Below, one piece after another: positions 44,812 to 52,219 of a stretch of 53,734 bases of DNA. Where the stretch lies: the NCBI GenBank assembly GCA_019635015.1, contig JAHCAG010000009.1:1-53734 (forward strand), in the 5' to 3' direction. Position 1 is the first letter of the stretch; each line of letters starts with the position of its first letter. Source of the DNA: Burkholderiales bacterium (GTDB lineage Bacteria > Pseudomonadota > Gammaproteobacteria > Burkholderiales > SG8-41). The position numbers were made by a program, and so were the translations under genes. The notes under the pieces were generated by a model. It did not search any database. It saw nothing but the letters and a program-made list of their open reading frames with translations, and was not told where the DNA came from.

Positions 44812-46035
44812 TTAACTTAAAAATTCGCTAGTCATCGAGGAGAGCATATTCTTTGTGCTTTTAATTTTTTTCTCAATTTCATTATGGGCCATGTCGATTC
44901 CACGCATGAATGCCAAGATTTCATCTTGTAATTTTAGTGGAGGGATCGGAATCGGCATTTTCTCAAGCACGGATTTTTGCAACTTTAAACGCCCAGAACC
45001 TTGGCGCGACAGAAACGGAGTAATGTCGCGATGTTTAAAATATTGGAAAATCCATTCGGTTCGACATGTTTCTGAGCCTCTTAATAAATGAGCGTGGTTA
45101 TTCACATTGAACCGTCCGCGGACAAATTGCGTCATATTCCAGCTGTCGAATTTCAAAAAATGGTCGCCATCTTCGCCGATAAGAACATACTCTCCATCGA
45201 TACGATATTCGTTAATACTGTCTAATATTCCTGTTGGACCGAAATACGGATACTCGCCTTGAATTTTTGCTCTTTCTGCTGCGTTGATCGGTTTTCTTAG
45301 ACGATTTTCAATTAAGCATGACTCTCCGACGGTGCTCAGCTGCCATTCCGAAGGCAGATCTGTTTGATTGATTGTCTGAGGTCTTGGGGCTAATCCTTTG
45401 CTGAACACTTCGCTGTGAGCAATTTTGCGGAGCGATAGTAGGGATTCGCGAGTTCTCCATTCGGTTTCCGAGCATTGATCTATAGCCACCAATATTTCAG
45501 TGATATGACGCTGCTGGTCGAGCGGCGGCAGGTCGAACTCGAATTCAGCTAGATGGGTCCAGCTCGTGCGCGGTGACAAGGAGCCGGCAGATGTTTCAAC
45601 CGCGTAATCAAAGAAACGCTCTGACATGCACAGGAAAGGCAGCAGTTCCGGCAGTAGCCGGTCGTTTTTCGGCGCGAAGACGTAAATGTCGCCCGACACC
45701 ACGGCATCGAATTCCGCTACGGCCACCTTACGCTGGTAGGCGCGGCGCTTGCCGAACAGCACCTGTCCCGGACTGCAGCGGCGGGTGAACGTCGTACCGT
45801 CGGCCACGTTGCCCCATTCGCGGATGTGCAACGAGCCGGGCTCCAGATGCTCCAGCCCGATGAAGCGCTCGATGCCCGCGCCCTGCGGATCGCGTTCGGT
45901 GTCATTGATATTGGCGACGACATCGCCGAACTTCACCCGCTGCCATTTTGAGCGATCGAACAGCGGCAGCTTCGCCCAATCGGGGTTGATGGCGGTATTA
46001 TTTAAGTTATTGATTTTATTGATATTTTTATTCAT
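44812..46035 (-). CDS. hsdS: Type I restriction specificity subunit, compositionally chimeric
   Basis: 407 residues with two target-recognition domains, each ended by a conserved helix: LPPLDQQRHITEILVAID (about 173-190) and IPPLKLQDEILAFMRGID (about 368-385). The first half (45500-45990) is GC-rich like the core; the second half (44812-45480) and the first 15 codons are AT-rich, so the second recognition domain was probably acquired separately. The ATG overlaps the stop of the truncated AbiEii-like frame by four bases. It decides which sequence both HsdM candidates methylate. Confidence 0.92.
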   Translation of the reverse strand: MNKNINKINNLNNTAINPDWAKLPLFDRSKWQRVKFGDVVANINDTERDPQGAGIERFIGLEHLEPGSLHIREWGNVADGTTFTRRCSPGQVLFGKRRAYQRKVAVAEFDAVVSGDIYVFAPKNDRLLPELLPFLCMSERFFDYAVETSAGSLSPRTSWTHLAEFEFDLPPLDQQRHITEILVAIDQCSETEWRTRESLLSLRKIAHSEVFSKGLAPRPQTINQTDLPSEWQLSTVGESCLIENRLRKPINAAERAKIQGEYPYFGPTGILDSINEYRIDGEYVLIGEDGDHFLKFDSWNMTQFVRGRFNVNNHAHLLRGSETCRTEWIFQYFKHRDITPFLSRQGSGRLKLQKSVLEKMPIPIPPLKLQDEILAFMRGIDMAHNEIEKKIKSTKNMLSSMTSEFLS

Positions 46036-46355
46036 TTCCGTCTGCAGCCCTGGCCGCTGATACCGGATGATGTGTGACGCACATCATCATGGTGGTGGTG
46101 GCGATGATCATCCTTGTCCACCACGAGGTCGATGTCTTCAGAGAAACGGTCGATCAGCCCCCAGGTTTTGGACAGCGATGTGCCGCCCTTGAAGGTGATG
46201 CGTTTGTCGATGTCCGGCAGACTGAATAATGCGCGCAATGTCCAGCACACCCAGAAATCCTTGTCCACGCTGGCGGCCTGCAGGCGCTTGGCGTCCGCGG
46301 TCGCAAGACAGGCGAGTCGGCGTTCGCTTGCAGGCAGGCGGGCGAAGTCGTCCAT
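46032..46355 (-). pseudogene. Truncated AbiEii-like nucleotidyltransferase toxin
   Basis: 107 residues, against about 280-300 for AbiEii. Residues about 1-82 match the family start, with the nucleotidyltransferase motif GGTSLSKTWGLIDRFSEDID (about 58-77). Similarity then stops; the tail KDDHRHHHHDDVRHTSSGIS is low-complexity and runs through an inverted repeat (46066-46088) into the hsdS start. The toxin is therefore almost surely inactive, cut where the restriction genes join. It lies 3 bases after the AbiEi-like gene. Confidence 0.75.
46066..46088. repeat. 9-bp inverted repeat at the AbiEii/hsdS junction
   Basis: GATGATGTG, spacer TGACG, CACATCATC. It lies exactly where AbiEii similarity ends, so it may mark the recombination point. 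Confidence 0.6.
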
Positions 46356-46358
46356 GGC

Positions 46359-46973
46359 TCAGTGGGCGAGTTGCCGCAGAAGGTCGGCGACCCAGCCGGG
46401 CGCGTGGCGCAGATCTTTTTGCAATTGTGCGCGGTCTTCGGGCGTCAGTTGGCGCCGGATGATAGCCAGCGTTTTGTTGGTGATGTTGTCCTGGCCGATA
46501 TGGCGCAGCGCCTGGATGATGTCGCCGCTTTTGCGACCGGCAGTGGCCATGTTGCGCGGTGTGGTGCGCTTGAGCACGATTTCCTGATTGCCGTATTTGA
46601 TCCGGCGCGAGGGGCCGTCGGTCAGGAACACGATGCGTGTCGGCACCTGCTCGGACAGGCCCAAGATGTTGGCAGCATAGGCGCCGGTGGGCTGGAGGCG
46701 GCTTGCGTCGCGTTTGGCCAACGCGTTGGCAACGGCATCCGCGGAAGGCGGGATGCGGCCGAACTTCGGGTGATCAATCGGATGGTCGTACAGCCCGCGG
46801 GCGAGTTGGCGGATCAGGCCGCTTTGCTTGTGGCGCTTGAGGGCGGCGGCTACGGCAGTGCGGCTGCCGAGGTCGAGAAAGTGCGTGGGGGTGAACACCC
46901 AACCCCCCCTATGCCCATAAATCCTGTTTAATACTTTAGAATCAATGGATTGTGATTGTTTTTTCATTACCAT
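46359..46973 (-). CDS. AbiEi/DUF6088-like antitoxin
   Basis: 204 residues (a second ATG two codons in is possible). An N-terminal winged helix (TPTHFLDLGSRTAVAAALKR, then SGLIRQLARGLYDHPI, about 28-68) and a C-terminal antitoxin domain (LQPTGAYAANILGLSEQVP; RRIKYGNQEIVLKRTTPRN). AbiEi-type proteins repress their own operon and neutralise AbiEii. Here the toxin is truncated, so this gene is either a solitary repressor/antitoxin or a remnant. It follows hipA by 81 bases. Confidence 0.8.
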   Translation of the reverse strand: MVMKKQSQSIDSKVLNRIYGHRGGWVFTPTHFLDLGSRTAVAAALKRHKQSGLIRQLARGLYDHPIDHPKFGRIPPSADAVANALAKRDASRLQPTGAYAANILGLSEQVPTRIVFLTDGPSRRIKYGNQEIVLKRTTPRNMATAGRKSGDIIQALRHIGQDNITNKTLAIIRRQLTPEDRAQLQKDLRHAPGWVADLLRQLAH

Positions 46974-47054
46974 CTTGTCACAAATAGTGCCCTGTTTTTA
47001 TGACAAAAACAAGCCCGGGATCAGACTGTTCTGTTGGTCTGCTTGCCGTGTGTT

Positions 47055-48329
47055 TCATACCTCCGCCACCGGTTGCTCGTAAAAAAAGCAGGGTGGCAGG
47101 AAAGCGCTGGCCATGTGTTCGAGGTCTTCTGCCGATACGCCGCAGCGATGAAAATGTTCGCGCCAGCCGCGCACGCCTTCGACGATGGTGTCGATTTCTT
47201 TTTTCGCGGTGGCCTTGTTGAGGCCGAAGCGCTCGCATTGCGACAGCAGGTTGTAAATGCTGGCGGTGCGGCCGTACTGACCGACGGCCAGTGCGAGTGA
47301 GCGTTTGTCGATGGCGGTCATGGGCCGGGGCACCAGGTCGTAGGCGGGCGACAGGCGCCAGCCGCGGCCGCTGCGCAGCGCGGCGTGATTGCGTGGGTGA
47401 TCGTCGTCGTTGGTCACTGCGGCGTTGAACACCATGCGCCGGAACAGTTCGGCGCAGTCGCGGTCCGGCTTGTCGGACCAGCGGCGCAACTGGTCGGCGA
47501 GCAGCGGGTAGGACCACTTCGAGCGATCGGTCACATCGTCGTCTGCACCGAGCAGGGTCAGTCCGCTGACCAGGCCGTGGCGCAGATAGCCGCCTTTGCC
47601 TTCCTCCGTGTGCTGGCGATCGAAGCGCTGCAGCATCAGCACGTCGGTGTTGACTATGGTTTCCACCCGCGCGACGCAGACCTGCAGGCCGCATTGGCGC
47701 GCGAGTTCCAGCGTGGCGTATTCGACGCGCTGCTGGTTGTAGCGATCACCTTTGGCGGGGAACTTGGTGAGCCACAGGGTGTTGTTGTCTTCAATGGTGG
47801 CCTTGGGCCGCGCGCCGCCCATCGAGGTGCCGGGGTCGAGTTGTTCGAGCAGATGCTGGGGGACACGTTTGCCTTCTTCGATGGTGGCGGCGGCGGCAAT
47901 CAGTTCGGCGAGCTGGTGGGTGCGGTTATAGCGACGCACCGGCGCAGGCGGAGCCGCTTTCAGGCCGAAGCTCAGGTTGCCGGCGCCGTCCTGCGGGCCG
48001 TTCAGCAGATAGTCGATTTCAGTCAGATCGGCGGGCGCGCGGTCGAGTTTGTGTTCGATGACGCGGCGGCCCCAGGCGTCGGGGCCGGCGTCGCGCACCG
48101 CGCCGGGAATACCCTTCAGCTTGGTGAATTCGTAAACGGTGTCGCCCAACGGAAGCTCGAAGGGGTCTAGTTCGATGGCATCCGCGCGCGCGAGGTAGCG
48201 GTCGCCATAACGGAAGCGGCCGACGTGGGTGCCGTCGCGCAGTTGCTCGACTTTGAGCAGTGCGGCGGGTACGGTGTTCAGCGTGCCCGGCAACTGGATG
48301 TAGACGTAGGCTTCGTGTTTAGAAGTCAT
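47055..48329 (-). CDS. hipA: HipA-family serine/threonine kinase toxin
   Basis: 424 residues from the ATG at 48329, which overlaps the end of hipB by 11 bases. Kinase parts: the HipA N-terminal region GIPGAVRDAGPDAWGRRVI (about 73-91), the P-loop GTSMGGARPK (about 167-176), the catalytic NDDDHPRNHAAL (about 307-318) and the metal-binding LSPAYDLVP (about 327-335). E. coli HipA phosphorylates glutamyl-tRNA synthetase and causes persistence; the target here is unknown. All key residues are present, so it should be active and held by HipB. Confidence 0.9.
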   Translation of the reverse strand: MTSKHEAYVYIQLPGTLNTVPAALLKVEQLRDGTHVGRFRYGDRYLARADAIELDPFELPLGDTVYEFTKLKGIPGAVRDAGPDAWGRRVIEHKLDRAPADLTEIDYLLNGPQDGAGNLSFGLKAAPPAPVRRYNRTHQLAELIAAAATIEEGKRVPQHLLEQLDPGTSMGGARPKATIEDNNTLWLTKFPAKGDRYNQQRVEYATLELARQCGLQVCVARVETIVNTDVLMLQRFDRQHTEEGKGGYLRHGLVSGLTLLGADDDVTDRSKWSYPLLADQLRRWSDKPDRDCAELFRRMVFNAAVTNDDDHPRNHAALRSGRGWRLSPAYDLVPRPMTAIDKRSLALAVGQYGRTASIYNLLSQCERFGLNKATAKKEIDTIVEGVRGWREHFHRCGVSAEDLEHMASAFLPPCFFYEQPVAEV

Positions 48330-48654
48330 ATTCTTTTTTCGCGACGCGTGGTTTGCGCACGCGTTTGGATCGGCGCGAGGCTTCCAGCGTTTTGCCATGG
48401 CTGTCGGTATTTGGATCTGCTACGGCATCCAGGGTGTGCTCCAGACCCAAAGCCCACAGAGTCATGACATAGGCGCTGATGGATACCCCTGGCTTCCCCA
48501 GTTCCAGCGCGCCCAGCGTGTTGCGATCGATACCTGCTTTGGCGGCCAGTTCGACGATGGACAGTTTGCGGCGCGTGCGGGCGAGCCGGATGCGGCGGCC
48601 CAGCTCTTTGACGTACTGCGTAACACTTTCCGGAAGAATGGGGAAATCACCCAT
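48319..48654 (-). CDS. hipB: HipB-like XRE-family antitoxin
   Basis: 111 residues. A helix-turn-helix lies about 17-75 (LGRRIRLARTRRKLSIVELA then AKAGIDRNTLGALELGKPGV). The C-terminal 35 residues are basic and probably disordered (RRSKRVRKPRVAKK). It binds HipA and represses the operon; three matching operators lie upstream of its start. Confidence 0.9.
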   Translation of the reverse strand: MGDFPILPESVTQYVKELGRRIRLARTRRKLSIVELAAKAGIDRNTLGALELGKPGVSISAYVMTLWALGLEHTLDAVADPNTDSHGKTLEASRRSKRVRKPRVAKKEYDF

Positions 48655-48676
48655 TATTTTAGGCCTTATCTGATTT

Positions 48677-48769
48677 AATGCCTAAAATATTAGGCATTTT
48701 TTATAAGACGGTCAAGCAATTTGCCTAATTTAATAGGCGTTAAATGGTTTAGTGCCTAATTAAATGGGC
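48677..48769 (-). promoter_or_regulatory. Three palindromic operators of hipBA
   Basis: GCCTA-N6-TAGGC at 48680-48695 (extended to AATGCCTA...TTAGGCATT) and 48723-48738, and GCCTA-N6-TGGGC at 48754-48769. Centres are 43 and 31 bases apart, close to four and three helical turns. Extra TAGGC half-sites lie at 48660-48664 and 48773-48777. The layout parallels E. coli hipBA, which has several HipB sites. The 259 bases between hipB and the second hsdM (48655-48913) hold only this region and AT-rich sequence. Confidence 0.8.
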
Positions 48770-48913
48770 AATTAGGCTGTTTCCCCGGAGTATATTTTAT
48801 AACTTATTGATTTTAAACAATATTTAAATTTTTCGCCTGCCAGCGTTGAAACAAAAAAGGGGCTGATTCTGTTTGAAAAAAGCCTGAGGTCAGTGCTTGT
48901 TCAGGGCCTGGAA

Positions 48914-50413
48914 TCAACGTCCGTGGACCTTGAGAAGATCATCCAGCGCAGATCGCACTCGCTGCGAACTGTCCAGCCAGGCCGTGATGGCCTCAGGCAG
49001 CCCGCCGTTGCCGCCGACGGCATAGCCGGCGCCGTCCTGGCGCACTTCCATTGCGGGCGCTGCGACATACAGCGGAATGCTCAGGTTGCCGTCCTTGGCG
49101 CGCAGGTCTTCCAGCGTGGCGACGCGGGCAAAGCCCGGGTCGTCCTTGAAGGCCTGATAGGTTTTGACGATGCGTTGCAGGTGATCGTCAGTCAGAAAAC
49201 TTTGCGCCCGCTCGCGCGTGACTTCGTTGACCGCGTTGATGAACAGGATCTTGTTGCGGCGGGCTTTGGGTTTGGCGCTGCGGCAGATCACCACGCAGGC
49301 TTCCATCGGCGAGTTGTAGAACAGGTTGGGCCCCAGCCCCAGCACGCATTCGATCAGATCCGCCTCGATCAGCTTGCGCCGCATCTCGGCTTCTTCCTGA
49401 CGGAACAGCACGCCGTGCGGAAACAGGATCGCGCAGCGCCCGGTTTTGGGTGCCATGCTCTGGATGATGTGTTGCCAGAAGGCGTAATCGGCGCGGCCCT
49501 GCGGCGGCGTGCCATAGAGATTGCGGCCCCAGGGGTCGGAAGCGAAAGCGTCGCGATCCCATTGCTTGATTGAATAGGGCGGGTTGGCGAGTACCACGTC
49601 GAAACGCATCAGGCGATCGGCTTCGACCAGCTTGGGTTCGGACAGCGTGTCGCCGCGCTCGATGCGGAAATCCTCGATGCCGTGCAGGAAGCAGTTCATG
49701 CGTGCAATCGACGAGGTCATCAGGTTGCGTTCCTGGCCGTAGAGCCGGACGTTGCGCCATTCCTGTTTCTGCTTGCGCAGATGGGCGATGCTCGACAGCA
49801 GCATGCCGCCCGAGCCGCAAGTCGGGTCGTAGATGCTTTCGTTCGGCTGCGGCTGCAGCATTTCGGTCATCAGGTGGACGACGGTGCGGTTGGTGTAGAA
49901 CTCGGCAGCAGTGTGGCCGGAGTCGTCGGCGAATTTCTTGATCAGGTATTCATAACCCTGGCCCAGCTCGTCTTCGGGCAGGTTGGCGATGGTCAGTTCC
50001 AGCGCGGAGAAATGCTCGACCAGATCGCGCAGCATGGTATCCGACAGGCGGTCCTTGTTGGTCCATTGCGCATCACCAAAGATGCCGTAGAGCTTGTCGG
50101 GGTTAGCGGTTTCGATGGCGCGCATCGCGTTCTGCAGCGCGCGGCCGACGTTTTTGGCGGCCTTGCGCACTTCGCGCCAGTGCGCTTCGGGCGGCACCTG
50201 GAAGCGGTGGTTCTCCGGGTAAGCAGCGAACTTCTGGTCGCCGCCGGATTCTTCCAACGCGCTGCGGGTTTCCTCGTCGTGCACGTCGCACAGCCGCTTG
50301 TAGAACAGCAGCGGGAAAATGAACTGCTTGTAGTCGCCGGCGTCGATGGTGCCGCGGAGCAGCACGGCGGCGCCCCACAGGTAGGATTCGAGTTGTTGCT
50401 GGGTGATGATCAT
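48914..50413 (-). CDS. hsdM: Type I DNA methyltransferase subunit, second copy
   Basis: 499 residues from MIITQQQLESYLWGAA; ATG in ATGA overlap with the zinc-ribbon gene. N6-adenine methyltransferase: helical N-domain, SAM motif I IYDPTCGSGGM (about 194-204), motif IV NPPY (about 277-280), and motif-like LGLGPNLFYNSPMEACVV. It is full length and differs clearly from the other hsdM (50624-52129) although the two align throughout. Having two intact, unequal HsdM genes in one operon with a single hsdS is unusual. Confidence 0.93.
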   Translation of the reverse strand: MIITQQQLESYLWGAAVLLRGTIDAGDYKQFIFPLLFYKRLCDVHDEETRSALEESGGDQKFAAYPENHRFQVPPEAHWREVRKAAKNVGRALQNAMRAIETANPDKLYGIFGDAQWTNKDRLSDTMLRDLVEHFSALELTIANLPEDELGQGYEYLIKKFADDSGHTAAEFYTNRTVVHLMTEMLQPQPNESIYDPTCGSGGMLLSSIAHLRKQKQEWRNVRLYGQERNLMTSSIARMNCFLHGIEDFRIERGDTLSEPKLVEADRLMRFDVVLANPPYSIKQWDRDAFASDPWGRNLYGTPPQGRADYAFWQHIIQSMAPKTGRCAILFPHGVLFRQEEAEMRRKLIEADLIECVLGLGPNLFYNSPMEACVVICRSAKPKARRNKILFINAVNEVTRERAQSFLTDDHLQRIVKTYQAFKDDPGFARVATLEDLRAKDGNLSIPLYVAAPAMEVRQDGAGYAVGGNGGLPEAITAWLDSSQRVRSALDDLLKVHGR

Positions 50414-50619
50414 TTTTTTGTTTTGAAGATTTGCTGGCCGCAAGACACACATGCCCATTGGGGGTCATCGTCGGTGATGATGCAGCCACCGAGAACGATT
50501 TTCCCGGTATCCACTTCGCGCGCTTCCTTTTCGCTGAAATGGGGCAGGCCGTACACGATGCGAGCCACCGGCCGACTGCCGCACTTCGGGCAGCATATCG
50601 GCTTCCGCGCCAGCTCCAT
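50410..50619 (-). CDS. Small zinc-ribbon protein between the two hsdM genes
   Basis: 69 residues. The start at 50619 (MELARKPICCP) follows the stop of the upstream hsdM by 4 bases with GGTGAG before it; an ATG 15 bases earlier is possible. Two Cys pairs, CCPKCG at about 9-14 and CVSCG at about 57-61, form a zinc ribbon; between lies a conserved-looking VYGLPHFSEKEAREVDTGKI. The stop overlaps the ATG of the second hsdM. The role is unknown; by position it could be a DNA-binding accessory of the methylase. Confidence 0.72.
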   Translation of the reverse strand: MELARKPICCPKCGSRPVARIVYGLPHFSEKEAREVDTGKIVLGGCIITDDDPQWACVSCGQQIFKTKK

Positions 50620-50623
50620 GCGC

Positions 50624-52129
50624 TCACCGTTCAAGCAGAAGACCTTCTTTTTTCAGGATGGCGATCAGTTTTTCTTCGGCGGCAAATGCGGAATCTGCAC
50701 TTTCCTTCAGCCGCGCCATGGCTTCTTCAACGCTGAGGGTCTCGGTGGCCGCTTTCGGTTCAACGTAGCGCGGAATGTTGAGGTTGTGGTCGTTGGCGGC
50801 GATTTCGTCCAGCGTGACCACGCGGGCGATGCCTTCGACATCCTGGTAGTCGCGATACCAGCCGTGAATGCGCTCGATGTGTTCCGGCAGCAATTCATTC
50901 TGGGCGCGGCCGGTCTTGAATTCCTTCGAGGCATCGAGGATCAGCACCTTGTTCTTGCGATCCTTGGCCTTGCGCTGGCGGAACACCAGGATGCAGGCGG
51001 CCAGACCGGTGCCATAGAACAGGTTGGGGCCGAGGCCGATCACGGCTTCGAGCAGGTCCATGCCGAGGATTTTTTTGCGGATCGCGCCTTCCGCACCCAT
51101 GCGGAACAAGGCGCCATGCGGCAGGACCACGGCCATGCGCCCGGATTTCGGCGCCATGGATTTGATCATGTGCTGCACCCAGGCATAGTCACCGCTTTTG
51201 CCCGGCGGCATGCCGGCGAAGTTGCGGCCGTAGGGATCGCTGCTCCAGACTTCTTCGCCCCATTTTTCCAGCGAGAAGGGCGGGTTGGCGATGACGCAAT
51301 CGTAGGTGGCAAGGCTGTCGCCGGTGAAAAAGGCCGGATTGCGCAAGGTGTCGCCGCGCACGATTTTGAAATCCGCCGCGCCATGCAGAAACAGGTTCAT
51401 GCGCGCGATGGCTGAGGTGGTCAGGTTCTTTTCCTGGCCGAACAGCTTGCCCCACAACGTCCGGTCATCACCATGATGTTCGTGAACGTGATGGATGGCT
51501 TCGAGCAACATGCCGCCGGTGCCGCAGGCCGGATCGTAGATCGACTCGCCTTCGCGAGGGTCGAGAATGTTGACCATCAGCCGCACCACGGTGCGCGGGG
51601 TGTAGAACTCACCGGCTTTTTTGTTGGTGGCATCGGCGAATTTCTTGATCAGGTATTCATAGGACTGGCCGAGGATGTCGGCCTTGGCGTCGGCATTGCC
51701 GAGATTGATGCGTGAGAAATGTTCGATCAGGTCGCGCAGCAGGGCGTCTGGCAGACGATCTTTGTTGGACCACTGCGCATCACCGAAAATACCGTAGAGC
51801 GTTTCGGGGTTGGCTTTTTCGATGCCGCGCATGGCTGTCTGCAGGGCCTGCCCGACATTGGTCGTGACTGCACGTACGTCAGCCCAGCGACAATTTTTTG
51901 GAATCTGGAAACGATAGTTTTGCGGAAAGAGGGCGTATTCCTCGTCGCCATCGGCTTCGGCAAGCGCGGCCTGGTATTCCTCGTAGTGCACGTCGGAAAT
52001 GCGCTTGAAAAACAGCAAGGGGAATACGTAGGTCTTGAAATCGGCGGCATCCACCGGGCCGCGCAGGATGTTGGCCGCTTCCCATAGATGGGATTCGAGC
52101 TGGCCGATGCTTACAGAAGGGTTGGCCAC
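50624..52129 (-). CDS. hsdM: Type I DNA methyltransferase subunit, first copy
   Basis: 501 residues with a GTG start and poor ribosome-binding site. SAM motif I IYDPACGTGGM (about 197-207), motif IV NPPFS (about 282-286), and the LGQSYEYLIKKFADATNKKA segment (about 153-172) typical of HsdM. It is the first gene of the leftward defence operon. A GCCTA-N6-CAGGG sequence resembling the hipBA operators lies just upstream (52135-52150), overlapping where a ribosome-binding site would be. Confidence 0.93.
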   Translation of the reverse strand: MANPSVSIGQLESHLWEAANILRGPVDAADFKTYVFPLLFFKRISDVHYEEYQAALAEADGDEEYALFPQNYRFQIPKNCRWADVRAVTTNVGQALQTAMRGIEKANPETLYGIFGDAQWSNKDRLPDALLRDLIEHFSRINLGNADAKADILGQSYEYLIKKFADATNKKAGEFYTPRTVVRLMVNILDPREGESIYDPACGTGGMLLEAIHHVHEHHGDDRTLWGKLFGQEKNLTTSAIARMNLFLHGAADFKIVRGDTLRNPAFFTGDSLATYDCVIANPPFSLEKWGEEVWSSDPYGRNFAGMPPGKSGDYAWVQHMIKSMAPKSGRMAVVLPHGALFRMGAEGAIRKKILGMDLLEAVIGLGPNLFYGTGLAACILVFRQRKAKDRKNKVLILDASKEFKTGRAQNELLPEHIERIHGWYRDYQDVEGIARVVTLDEIAANDHNLNIPRYVEPKAATETLSVEEAMARLKESADSAFAAEEKLIAILKKEGLLLER

Positions 52130-52219
52130 GTAATGCCTATAAAATCAGGGATGAAGGAAAAGAGGATGGCTCATGCGATCAGCTTTTGAAGCGATGTTAC
52201 TTGAATCAGTGTGAGGGGC

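Noticed and set aside
46993..47011. Inverted repeat TGTTTTT/AAAAACA upstream of the AbiEi-like gene
   Set aside because: Short and A/T only; could be an operator or a weak hipA terminator, but no pattern supports either.
48840..48913. AT-rich tract with words reminiscent of repeats that accompany transposases (also near 47010)
   Set aside because: No terminal inverted repeats, target duplication or transposase frame; too short to call.
49682..51415. 577-codon plus-strand open frame across both hsdM genes
   Set aside because: It crosses the boundaries of three real genes and is low-complexity.
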